Positions 12,636-23,504 of a stretch of DNA of 64,000 bases are shown here, piece by piece. Source of the DNA: Xenopus tropicalis (taxonomy: Eukaryota; Chordata; Amphibia; Anura; Pipidae); contig NC_030678.2 in the NCBI RefSeq assembly GCF_000004195.4, forward strand, positions 63,209,378 through 63,273,377, written 5' to 3'. The position numbers and the translations under genes were made by a program. Below the pieces are notes generated by a model. That model ran no database searches. It saw only the letters and a program-made list of their open reading frames with translations, and had not been told where the DNA came from. How positions within the stretch are numbered: the stretch's first letter is position 1; every line of letters begins with the position of its first letter.

Positions 12636-13241
12636 AAATGAATACTGTTGTGGAAAAAAATGTTTTTTCAAAACACTTCAGTTAATAGAAATTCTCCAGC
12701 AGAATACTGCACTGAAATCTGTGTTTTAAGAGCACAAATAGATTTTTGAAATTACACTTAGAACTAGTCATGATCTTTATTTCCAAGGGTGCCACAGACA
12801 TGTGACTTGTACTCTGATAAACTTCAGTCACTGCAAATTGAAGTGATATAACCGCTCTCCCTATCTCCACCAGCAGCCGATCAGCAGAACAATGGGAAGG
12901 TAGGAAGATAGCAGCTCCCTGACACCTGTATTGCTAAAAGTGGTGGATAGGGAATAGTAAAAAATCCTAGTCTGTTTTGGGACTCCTTCAGTTACACAGG
13001 AGTAGGAGAAACAATGGGTTATCTGAAAGCAGTGTATCGCTGGCTGCTTCTGAAAGCTCAGATGTAGGCACAATGCACTGAGATGGCTGCCTACACACCA
13101 ATATTACAACTAAAATTAAATAACAAATAAATAAATTTGTTGCTCAAGAATAACATTTTAAATGGTAGAGTGAAATATTTGATATGTAAACAGTGCCATT
13201 TAGAAATAAAAAGTACACCATAAAAATCAGAATCCCTTTAA
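12634..13241. mobile_element. TTAA MITE of the catgacagtatccctttaa family, copy 1
   Basis: TTAA at 12634-12637 and 13238-13241. The interior matches the copy at 48600-49218 (ttcagttaatagaaattctccagcagaat, ccgatcagcagaacaatgggaaggtag, gtacaccataaaaatca). It sits directly after the 3' end of a CR1 fragment. Confidence 0.75.
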
Positions 13242-13430
13242 GATCTGCAGTTTGTTTAGTATAGTATATATAGTTTATGTATGTGCATATATGTATACTG
13301 GGATTCATTAGCAGAGATTGAACTTGCTGGACTTTTATCTTCTATATCTTTTTAAGCAAAATTTATGTAATTATGTAACCACAGTAATTGTTAAGAAAAA
13401 AACTAGAAGCTGTGTTTAATTAATATAAAT

Positions 13431-13795
13431 CCTATGACAAGTGTTGTAAAACAGCAATCAGGAAGGCAAAGATAGAAAGGGAGGAACGGATTGCAGCAGA
13501 GCGTGGTTGTTTTGGTACATTATCTACTTATGGTAGGGTTCTTAGGGGGGTCCCACTGGGTTCAGTATTGGGTCCACTTTTATTAAACTTGTTCATTAAA
13601 GATTCAGGGGAAGGTATTGTAAGTAATGTATCAGTGTTTGCAGATGACACAAAACTATGCAACCAATTAAGTTTATTCGGGATGTAGCATCCTTTCAGCA
13701 GGATATTGACAAGCTCGCAATATGGGCTGCTAAGTTGCAAATGAGATTCAATTTTAATAAATGTAAGGTTATGCAACTGAGATGTAAAAAATTGC
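13431..13795 (+). pseudogene. CR1-like LINE reverse transcriptase remnant
   Basis: A first piece (about 13434-13500) reads KCCKTAIRKAKIEREERIAAE. It is joined by an internal deletion to [29 protein letters not shown] and DIDKLAIWAAKLQMRFNFNKC. The FADD catalytic motif is kept but the frame carries a stop and a gap. Confidence 0.85.
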
Positions 13796-13806
13796 CACAT
13801 ATACCC

Positions 13807-14318
13807 TTAAAGGGAAACTATGCCCCCAGAATGCAGAATGAATACTTAACCAACAATAGTTTATATTATGTTAAGTGACCTATTAAAGAATCTCGGCAAA
13901 CTGGAATATATATATACTGTATATCAGTAAATATTATATCCTTTCCTTGATCCACCATTTTGTAATGGGCTGTGTGCTCCCTAAGAGATCACACGACCAG
14001 AAATAATGCAGCTATATCTGTAACAGGAAGAAATGTGGAAGCAAAAGACAGAACTCTGTCCATGAATTGGCAGATGTGGCCTAGCATGTGTGTGTGCCTT
14101 GGCTTGTTTGTGAGTACAGTGAATCCTATGATCCCAGGAGGCGTGCCTTAATTCTTAAAAAGGCAATTTTCTATTTAGGAGTACCCAATAGCACATAATA
14201 CTAATAAAGTATATTTTTATGAAAATGGTTTGATGAAGCAGGGTTTTACATATGAGCTTGTTTATGCAATATATTTTTATAGAGATGTACATTGTTTGGG
14301 GGTATAGTTTTCCTTTAA
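13807..14318. mobile_element. TTAA MITE with gggggtatagttttccttt ends
   Basis: TTAA at 13807-13810 and 14315-14318 encloses the inverted ends aagggaaactatgccccca and tgggggtatagttttcctt. It lies just after a CR1 reverse transcriptase fragment. Confidence 0.78.
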
Positions 14319-16794
14319 TGGGCATTAGGCAAATCAATAAAAGGAACTTTTATTTATGGTATTGATAAAATTCTCTTCTGTATGCATGTTAGTACCTAAA
14401 ACTTAATCTTCCCTAGTAAATTTAAAATGTTAAAAGATACAGTTACAAACCAAATGCCACCTTTGGCTATGTATTTAAAAAAAGTTTGCATCTTAACAAA
14501 ATCATGAGACAAAAAACAGTATAAACTCAAAAAGGAGAGAAATACAATACCATTTAAAATTGGAATTAAGTATTTAATCAGGAGCTTAACAAATGGATTT
14601 ATTATAAATAGAAAATACTCTTAATGATTAATATGTTGTCACAATTAGTGATTCATTGATTATCATCAGTGATACAGCCATGCATAACAACTAAACAGTA
14701 AGCTGTCATGGGCACTGCCCTCTAACATTGTGTCCCAATTTATGTTTGTGCCTTTATTCTGTTTGTGTTCTCCTCACCATAAAATAATGAAGTTTTTTTT
14801 GGGTTACACAGAGGCTAATCTATATAAGACATAAGTCATAAGTCATATAATAAACCTATTTAACACTTTATCTAATATGAAATATATAGTTTTCCAGGGC
14901 GAAGTTCTACATCACCTGCATGGGGGTTGCCTATAAATAAACATAAAGTCCTGAGAGGTGAGTCAGGGGATGGGAGGAGGGTGGATGGATTCTTTCAAAA
15001 CAGAAGATTGCTGTTTAAATTGGAATGTCTAGCAGATGCACAATCAGGAAATGCTACAATACAACAGGAAAAATATTAAATGGTGTTTTGATGTCCTTTG
15101 TTGTATTGCCTTATACCCAACAGCAACAGATTACAATAAAAATAAAAAATGGAGCTGAAATAAAATAAGGTTACAGCCTGTCTAGCAGTAGTTCTGCTAT
15201 CTATATTTGACATAAGCTAAATTAAGGTTTTGATAGATCATAGTGCACGATACAAGGGGGCAAGATAAATGGTTTTAAATAAAATGCACATTTAGTTCTG
15301 TCAAAATGACAGTTTTGTACTACATTAACTGTTGTTTTGCCAAATTTAACCTTTTATTTGATGCATGATTGCTTGAAGCTTACTTTTATCCTAGTTTGAA
15401 GGCCATCACGTCTGTATAATTATATAATGGCCACATCAACTGACTTGTCAGTACTTCTCCACTGTACCAATGCTGTACTGATCCTGTCAAGCACAGCTTT
15501 GCATTGCAAATCATACTTCATTCCTTGTCTACCTCTCTCACTGACCTAGATTCCCACCCCCCTGGCTACTGAGCACTCAGCTTCTCCGCACCACTTGCTT
15601 CGTGATTATGATTTGCCTCCATGTGCCTGAAGGAAATAAACCTCCCCCTCCTCTCGCTCATAAAACACTTTTCTTCTCAATCTTTGCCTGACTCTATCAT
15701 TAATAACATTTTGTTTTCCCTTCCTCTTTCAATCTGTCCTGCTTTAACATTGTATAGTTACAAAAAGACATAATGCACAATTTGTAGTTATTCTCTTCTG
15801 TTCCTCTTACTCTCTTCTTGTTACAGTATTTAGAGCAATTCACTCAAAAAACAGTTCAGTACTTCTAAACGTGCTGAGATCCCTCTGATCATTATTATTA
15901 TTATTATTTTTTTTGCTTCCGGTAAGTGCATAGATTTCTTTTGTATGCTTTCATTTCCATCCAACTTACTACCCTTCTTCTTCTTGCACTCACAGCATAA
16001 TCTTTATTCTTTTTTTAAGCTCACGCAATGACACATCCTTTTTGGCTTTGCCACTCTCTTGGTGATCTGACACTTCAGGTTATACATGTGAAATATTTGT
16101 CTCTGAACTGCAGTGACAGCACATCAAGCACAGTTTGACAGCCCTTAGCTAACAATAGAGCCCCAATTTCAGCAAGAACATCCTGTTCTATATTTTGATG
16201 CAGAACTGTGCACTTTTAAGTAATACAGTCATAATCACCTCAGTCCTGTATATATACTGATACATAATAATGTGATGGATATGAATAAACTACAGAAGAG
16301 TATACAAAAAAGCTGCCACCAGTGGTTCTTAATTTATCCTACTGGCCTATGACATCATGATTTCATATAGTTTATAGGATTTTTAAATTAGTTTGATATA
16401 GAAATATTAAGCCTGCAGTCTTCTACTGAAGTAAAATTTAAGGTAAGTTTAAACAATTCAGCATGTTTTTAAATTCTATAAATGTTCTATTTAAATTGAA
16501 TTAGAATATATAATTTAACATTTTTTGGGATATATATAAGTGTACTGAAGTTTTGTTCACATATTTTTTTTTTAAAGTACTGAAACTGTAAATGAGTCAT
16601 CTATTTGTTCTTGAAACAAGATTAGTTTGGCCTCATGTGTGGCCTCATTGTCCTGTCCAAAGAAGATTTTTTGCCAAAGGAAACTAAACAGACTAAGCCA
16701 AGTTAATTTACAGAGAACTACCCATTCTTTTTTTAACAAGATGACCACTCTCCTTTGATAAAAAAAAAAAGCAGCCCCACAAGATATATTCCCT

Positions 16795-17115
16795 GTGAAA
16801 CAACATATTTCACCATTGGAACATTTTGCGAAATTGCAGCAAAAATTTGCCATGAGAAAATTCACCAAAGAACATGAGAAAAATGCCACAAAAAATGCCT
16901 ATTTACTTTAATGCATTTGGAGTAAGAAAAAAATTCCCATTGACTAATGCATTTGGAGTGAGAAAAACACGCCCACTGACTTTAATCTATTTAACATAAA
17001 ACAAGTTGCACAGTAGCTGCAGAAAAACACCAACTGACTTCAATATGTTTTGTGAATTTTTGCAGTTTTGCAAATTTATCAGCAGTTTCACATTTTTTTT
17101 GGTGAAGCGACATGG
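16795..17115. mobile_element. hAT-like MITE relative, tandemly repeated interior
   Basis: The words tgcgaaattgcagcaaaaatttgcc, gcattaaag-like blocks and gcagttttgcaaatttatcagcagtttcac match the tagtgatgagc family. A block of about 37 bp beginning atgcatttggagt is repeated in tandem at about 16911 and 16949. The termini are not clear. Confidence 0.5.
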
Positions 17116-17718
17116 GACTGGGTTGCTTATTACTATTTTTGATAACTTTTTGCCACCCTCTGTAACAGGACAGTAATATACAGGCCTTTTAATATGGTCT
17201 ACTTTGATTTCCAGCACTTTTTCTAATGTATGCATTTGTATTACTTCATCTCTACCTTTAGAATGCAATTTAGTTTGAATTTTTACAGATGCCTTTCAGA
17301 TTCAAAACCTGAAATAATTTCTTAGCTGTGTTATTTTACATTGACTTGTAGTGTCCAGTTGTAAGAATGTGTGTTCTGTTTAGAACTCTCTTTTTTTTAG
17401 CTGTGTAAATGACAAAGTTTCATAGGTAAAGACTATTTATACCAACAGCTTACTAATATTTACATAGCAAATGTCAATACTTTGATAAATATCACAGATC
17501 AATTTGGTGGAGGACTGAGAATTGGCCTTGGGTCTGAATTCTTGTTTTGCAAGGTATCACAAAGTACCGTAACAGTATTTGTTTATGTAAAAGTCCTCAG
17601 AATTTGCAAATAATGGGCAGATTTTAATCAATGAGAAAACGTTACATTCTGGTTTAGTATGTGAGAAATTAGGGTTAGGCCCCTAACGTATAAACGCAGG
17701 CTGAAAGTTCGCCCATAC

Positions 17719-18040
17719 TAGTGATGAGCTAATTTGTCACGCTTCTCCAAAAAATTTGCAAAACTGCTGAAAAATTTGCAAGACCCCAAAAAAGTTTATG
17801 CGTGACTAATTTTATGTGCAACAAAATTTCACGCGGGTGACATTTTTTACTCACAACTTTTTTTTTCTCCAAATGCATTAAAGTCAATGGCCGTTTTTAC
17901 TCACTCCGAATGCATTAAAGTCAATGGGCATTTTTCGCATCACCGACATTTTTGTCTCTATGATTTTTTTGTCCAGTCAACAAACAACAAATTTTTCACT
18001 GCTAATTTTTGGTTTGGTGAAAAAAATTGCCTTTAGCAAA
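17719..18040. mobile_element. hAT-like MITE, left end TAGTGATGAGC
   Basis: The left end tagtgatgagctaatttgtcacg and the interior (aaaaatttgcaaaactgc, gcattaaagtcaatggg twice) match the family whose complete copy is at 54500-54746. The right end is lost. Confidence 0.65.
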
Positions 18041-18600
18041 AAAAAAGGGGATCTGTCACCAAGACGTAAAAAGCTGTATGGTAAAAGTCCTTTTTAAATT
18101 AAACATGAAACACAAATTCCTTTTGTTTATTACCACATCCATACCTTTTAGGCATTTAAATATTCCAGGTGTTAATCATATATTGCCTGCCCTGCCTCTA
18201 TGCCTAAGGAATAGAGATGGGGCAGACAATTACTTTTACTTTCCATTCACCATTCATCAGGGCATGGGCATTGGATCCCCCATTCTCACACATAAACAAG
18301 ATTTTGAGGTGATACAAAGCTTGCTTTAATAACAGTGCCCGCAAAATAGCGCCTGCCTGCTTGCTGTAATTGTGAATTCCAAGACTGAAGGAAACACAAT
18401 TTAAATAATTTTATAGTATAGGTAAAGTTTATTTTGCTTGACAAATACAATAGAAAAGAATTTGTAATTATTTCTCAAGGTGACAGGACCTTTATAAATT
18501 AATTCTTGTCTATAAGTCTTCATGTGATAAACCATAAAATAGCATTTTCTAGTGGAATTAAATCAGGTCCTGAATCTGGCCCTTTATCTAAAAATTAAAT

Positions 18601-19381
18601 TCAGACCAGTCAAACTGACTTGTGTCAAGCCCATTTCTAAAAAGGCTACACTGGACCTATCCTGTCAATCTAACATCATCCTGTCTCTTTCTTACTCTAG
18701 CCTTTAAATTCCTGGAATGTCTTGTCCTTTCTTGTGTCACTATCTTTCACTGCTGGACCCTATGCAGTCTGGTTTTCAGCCTGCACACTTCACTGAGACA
18801 GCCTTATGCAAAGTAGAAAATGATCTCCTGACTGCCAAGGCCAAAGGACACTACTCTATTCTCATTCTCCTGGACCTATCCTCTGCTTTTGTCAAACATT
18901 CTGTCCTTATGCAAATTCTCTATTTTCTGGGTATCCGGGATCAAGCTGCATCCTGGTTTTCTTCCTATCTTTCTAACCACTCCTTCTCTGTTGCTTTTGC
19001 TAACAAATCCTCTTCCCCGATTCAGCCTAGTGCAGGAGTGCCTCAGGGCTCTGTACTTGGTCCTTTGTTGTTCTCCCTGTACACTCTCTCTTTAGGAGAC
19101 CTTATCTCTTGATGTCACTTACATGCAGAAGACATCCAGATATATTTAGACACCCATTCACTAACCACTGATATTCAAACCCAGATTGCTAACTGCCTCC
19201 TGGATATCTTCTCCTGGATGAACTAATGCTGCCTTAAACTCAACCTAGCTAAAACAGAGCTCATGGTCTCCATACCCAAACCTAGCCCTTCTCCTCTTTC
19301 CTTTCACCATTACTATTGATGGCATGACCATTAACCCTGTTTAAATATCTGAAGCAAGTTGCAAAGCGCAGCTCACCCAGG
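18601..19381 (+). pseudogene. L2-type LINE reverse transcriptase remnant
   Basis: Plus-strand frames read [39 protein letters not shown] and [20 protein letters not shown], then HLHAEDIQIYL, LKLNLAKTELMV. These are fingers, palm and thumb motifs of L2/CR1-clade reverse transcriptases. The catalytic ADD is AED, and stops and frameshifts follow LISX. It is truncated on the right by Tc1-like element A. Confidence 0.88.
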
Positions 19382-19383
19382 TA

Positions 19384-20925
19384 CAGTGGATATAAAAAGT
19401 CTACACACCCCTGATAAAATGTCAGGTTCCTGTGCTGTACAAAAATGAGACAAAGATAAATCATTTCAGAACTTTTTCCACCTTTAATGTGATCTATAAA
19501 CTGTACCACTCAATTGAAAAACAAACTGAAATCTTTTAGGTGGAGGGAGGAAAACCAAAAAAACTAAAATAATGTGGTTGCATAAGTGTGCACACCCTCT
19601 TCTAACTGGGGATGTAGCTGTGTTCAGAATTAAGCAATCACATTCAAAATCATGTTAAATAGGAGTCAGCATACAGCTGCCATCATTTAAAGTGCCTCTG
19701 ATTAACCCCAAATAAAGTTCAGCTGCTCTAGTTGGTCTTTCCTGACATTTTTTTAGTCGCATCCCACAGCAAAAGCCATGGTCCACAGAGAGCTTCCAAA
19801 GCATCAGAGGGATCTCATTGTTATAAGATATCAGTCAGGAGAAGGGTACAAAAGAATTTCCAAGGCATTAGATATACCATGGAACACAGTGAAGACAGTC
19901 ATTATCAAGTGGAGAAAATATGGCACAACAGTGACATTACCAAGAACTGGATGTCCCTCCAAAATTGATGAAAAGACGAGAAGAAAACTGGTCAGGGAGG
20001 CTACCAAGAGGCCTACAGCAACATTAAAGGAGCTGCAGGAATATCTGGCAAGTACTGGCTGTGTGGTACATGTGACAACAATCTGCCGTATTCTTCATAT
20101 GTCTGGGCTATGGGGTAGACTGGCAAGATTTTCTTACAAAGATTTTCTTACTGGCAAGCCTTTTCTTACGAAGAAAAACATCCAAGCCAGGCTACATTTT
20201 GCAAAAACACATCTGAAGTCTCCCAAAAGCATGTGGGAAAAGGTGTTATGAAACCAAGGTTGAACTTTTTGGCCATAATTCCAAAAAATATGTTTGGCGC
20301 AAAAACAATACTGCACATCACCAAAAGAACACCATACCCACAGTGAAGCATAGTGGTGGCAGCATCATGCTTTGGGGCTGTTTTTCTTCAGCTGGAACTG
20401 GGGCTTTAGTTAAATATCAGTCAATATTGGCACAAAACCTTCAGGCTTCTGCTAGAAAGCTGAACATGAGGAGGCACTTCATCCTTTAGCATGACAATGA
20501 ACCAAAGCATACATCGAAATCAACGATTTTTTTTTTAAAGTTTTGGAATGGCCCAGCCAGAGCCCAGACCTGAATCTGATTTGGAGTGTTTCTGTAAAGA
20601 AGAGTGGGCAAATCTTGCAAAGTCAAAATGTGCCATGCTGATAGACTCATACCCAAAAAGACTGAGTGCTGTAATAAAATCAAAAGGTGCTTCAACAAAG
20701 TATTAGTTTAAGGGTGTGCACACTTATGCAACCACATTATTTTAGTTTTTTTGGTTTTCTTCCCTCCACCTAAAAGATTTCAGTTTGTTTTTCAACTGAG
20801 TGGTACAGTTTATAGGTCACATTAAAAGTGGAAAAAGTTCTGAAATGATTTATCTTTGTCTCATTTTTGTACAGCACAGGAACCTGACATTTTATCAGGG
20901 GCGTGTAGACTTTTTATATCCACTG
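19384..20925 (+). mobile_element. Tc1-like transposon A
   Basis: The ends CAGTGGATATAAAAAGTCTA and its complement lie within TA dinucleotides (19382-19383, 20926-20927). The terminal inverted repeats are long, about 230 bp, of the IR/DR type known from Tc1-like elements of fish and frogs. A broken transposase gene lies inside on the plus strand. Both flanks are inverted copies of the same L2 sequence, which a simple insertion would not produce. Confidence 0.93.
19778..20703 (+). pseudogene. Tc1-like transposase A, inactivated
   Basis: The frame opens with MVHRELPKHQ and encodes the paired-like DNA-binding region (GYKRISKALDIPWNTVKTVI) and the GRPPK-like linker, here GCPSKI. The open frame ends at 20251, where about 8 bp are missing compared with elements B and C, removing the WSD motif with the first catalytic Asp. 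Downstream frames still show [24 protein letters not shown] and HDNEPKH, but a stop precedes HDN. A further deletion after SPDLN, or its equivalent, removes the Glu of the DD34E triad. It cannot encode an active transposase. Confidence 0.92.
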
Positions 20926-20927
20926 TA

Positions 20928-21072
20928 CCTGGGTGAGCTGCACTTTCAAACTTGCTTCAGATTTTTAAACATGGTTAATGGTCATGCCATCAATAGCAAT
21001 GGTGAAAGGAAAGAGGAGAAGGGCTAGGTTTGGGTATGGAGACCATGAGCTCTGTTTTAGCTAGGTTGAGTA
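20928..21072 (-). repeat. Inverted copy of the L2 flank of Tc1 element A
   Basis: This 145-bp segment is the reverse complement of 19238-19381, about 95 percent identical by eye, starting exactly at the TA of the transposon. It is L2 sequence in the opposite orientation to the left flank. Confidence 0.92.
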
Positions 21073-21779
21073 TTTATAACTAAAGCACACCAAAATATTG
21101 GAATAGAAACCTTATGTCCACTACAGAACTTTGGATGTAAAAAAGAAAGCTGTATGTACTGTAGCTCTGTACCATATTTCCCAATAGCACATACTCTTGG
21201 CTGCTGTCAGGTATCTGAGCTACCAATATACAATTCATAATACAAGACTGATTAGCTAGACATGACATAACAGCACAGAAACCAGTTTATTCTGCATCAG
21301 AACTCATTAATAATAAGAGCTGCAACATCATCTTCTCATATAGACATTACTTCTTTTTTTCTTTTGTTGATTTTCATAACCCCTATGCTTAGCTTTTCAA
21401 CAGCAACCCAGAATAGAAAGGGAGCTGCTGTGGATAAATTTGATAGCATGGATCATTACAGGTCTATGGTTGTAGATCCTCTAAATCGTTACACAAGGTT
21501 CATAATATAAAACACTGCAATTTCTAGCCATATTGTCATCTAGTTCTCATAAGCATAAGAGGACTTCCTACTGCTTTTTGTTTTCCTGCACTCCCCAGCT
21601 TGAGGGTTCTGAATGATGCATAAGCTATAGGTTTTCAGCCTTCTTTATGCAGTACAGCAAACAAAACATGAGGTGCAACTCCTACTCCATTCTAGATTCT
21701 AGGGCAATCCATTCTAATGCATTACATGAAAACTGAACCAATGTAAGGTGCATAAAACAGCTATTTTCTCTTCGCATCA

Positions 21780-21996
21780 CTATGGGTGAGGGCAGAACAG
21801 ATGTCGGCCTGAAATCGTGAAAGCAGACATTTTTCAGTCCAATCTCCAATCCACAATCCACTCTGCTCTGTGTGCTCCCATTTGGCAGTTTCTGTAGTTT
21901 TTAATGCAGGCACACGGAGGAGCCCTCAGACTGGCCAGAAAATGCAGGTCTGAGAAAAGCGGATATACGCACCATGTGCCCTCACCCTTAGGGTTT
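21780..21996. mobile_element. MITE with gggtgagggca ends
   Basis: The ends tatgggtgagggcagaac and atgtgccctcaccctta are short inverted repeats enclosing about 200 bp of G/C-richer sequence. The family is unassigned. Confidence 0.5.
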
Positions 21997-22967
21997 CACC
22001 CCCACAAGCAAGACCAACAAAAATTATTTAACGTGACTATGTAAATGAGAATTGTCTTTTTTAAAGAACATGGCAACAAAATGTATTAACGTCCATAGGA
22101 AAATTCACCATTCACAAAATGCACACAAAATTCCTGACAAGTATTTGCAGACCAATGTCATAAACTGCTAGGCTATATGTACATTGCCAGATGTTACCCC
22201 TCATTTTAGCATTTTCTGCATCCTGTGTGCATGCACAGTAGTTTTCATACCAATTGTATCAATGCCCAAGCCAATGGTGGCATCAGCAGATCAGGAGGTT
22301 GATGAATGCAGAGAAAGCAAGGAATCCTGGATTTAAAATTCAAGCAGATACCCACTAATTTTTAAAAGACATCTGGGTTCAAGTCTGATCTAAAAGGACA
22401 TATAAAGCCTACATTTCCCTACCATGTATATAAGCTGCGCACATTTCTCCCACCCAAATGGCATAATTGATACTGCATATAACCGATTTATTTGCCAACA
22501 CCATCACATTTTCCTAAAACAAATAGCAGCTTTCACCCGGTGGGTAAATTCCCTCTGACACATCATCAGTGCCACTTCTCAAAGGTTCAGCCTCTCTATA
22601 GTACTAATGATATATGTCTTTACAGTTGTCACAGGAGCTCCCCATCTTGGATTTTGTTGAACTGTTAAGATGGCCTGTAAGCTTACTATTAAATTCTTGT
22701 GTTAATTCCATTGGTTTCAGAGCTGACATGTAAATCTAAATTAATTACTACATACGCAAATGACATACGCAAATATTAAACTTTGGACCAGATCACATTT
22801 TAGGTAACATTTATGCAGTAGTATTAAAATTTCAAATGGATTTACAAAGCACCACTTTGTACTATGCCCTGTGGCTACTACTGTATATATATATATATAT
22901 ATTTCAGTAGTGTCTGCACTCTAATGCAAAAAGTATGTATATCGCGGGGTGCACAGCAGCCAGGATC

Positions 22968-23012
22968 CTTGAGAAAGGTCCTGTTGAGGACCAAAACATT
23001 GAATTGTTTTTG
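22968..23012 (+). ncRNA. Degenerate hammerhead-like relic
   Basis: CTTGAGAAA, a five-pair stem GGTCC/GGACC (22977-22981, 22988-22992) with a six-base loop, then AAAACATTG resemble the core order CUGAUGA, stem II, GAAAC. Both core strands are mutated. The downstream caataaacttgtgat resembles retroelement tails. Confidence 0.25.
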
Positions 23013-23355
23013 TGCAATGTGTTCACAATAAACTTGTGATAATTTTTACAGGGTGTGCCAGTCCTCAAGTATTTTCTGTAAATATAATTAGTTCTGGTGT
23101 GATCCTTTAGTATATGTGTATGCCTAAGGTATGATACAGGGGGAGCAGATAAATGTTTCAATTTCAGATGGCTCACCATGGCCTGCATAGACTGCAACGA
23201 CAACTTTATGAATTGCTCCTTTTTTCACCGTGTCAGATTAAAACAAAGTTTACTACATCTGCACTTGAACTTAAACAATGATGGATCTGCCCATGCATAC
23301 AAAGGACCAGTCATGAAATACATATTAGGACAAACAAAAATGCATAGTATCTTAC

Positions 23356-23402
23356 CTCTCTCCATTGTTTACACTCTACACCCTGAGTGTACAGAACACA
23401 CA
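23356..23402 (-). CDS. cpne8: Copine (CPNE8-like) coding exon 3, C2A
   Basis: This 47-nt exon continues the C2A domain. On the minus strand the acceptor is a pyrimidine tract ending TTTCTTGCAG, and the donor is GTAAG (23355-23351). Two bases complete Met40 with the A from exon 2, then fifteen codons read CVLYTQGVECKQWRE and end in phase 0. The block matches the VLYTQG...KQWRE segment of the CPNE5/8 group. VEC replaces what I remember as MEN in mammals; this needs an alignment to confirm. The acceptor sits only 102 nt from the end of Tc1-like element B, so the branch point must lie in that narrow strip or inside the transposon. Confidence 0.93.
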
Positions 23403-23504
23403 CTGCAAGAAATAAAAATTACAGTTACAAGGAAAACCAACATACCAGTTCCTAAATGAAGCAAAAAAAATATAACAAAACAGGTCTGGGTAAAACATTT
23501 AGTA

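Larger units (their letters stand above)
3044..23355 (-). other. Copine intron 3, repeat-rich
   Basis: This roughly 20.3-kb intron lies between exons 3 and 4. Its recognisable content is listed separately. Stretches where I see nothing beyond AT-rich sequence and short simple repeats are 5484-6779, 7337-7617, 9049-10249, 10546-12509, 13242-13430, 14319-16790, 18046-18600, 21073-21780 and 21997-22880. A (TA)n run lies at 22883-22902 and an (ATT)n run at about 15893-15906. Confidence 0.7.

Noticed and set aside
22883..22902. CRISPR-like or regulatory direct repeat
   Set aside because: It is a plain (TA)n microsatellite; no spacer-repeat structure exists anywhere in the window.
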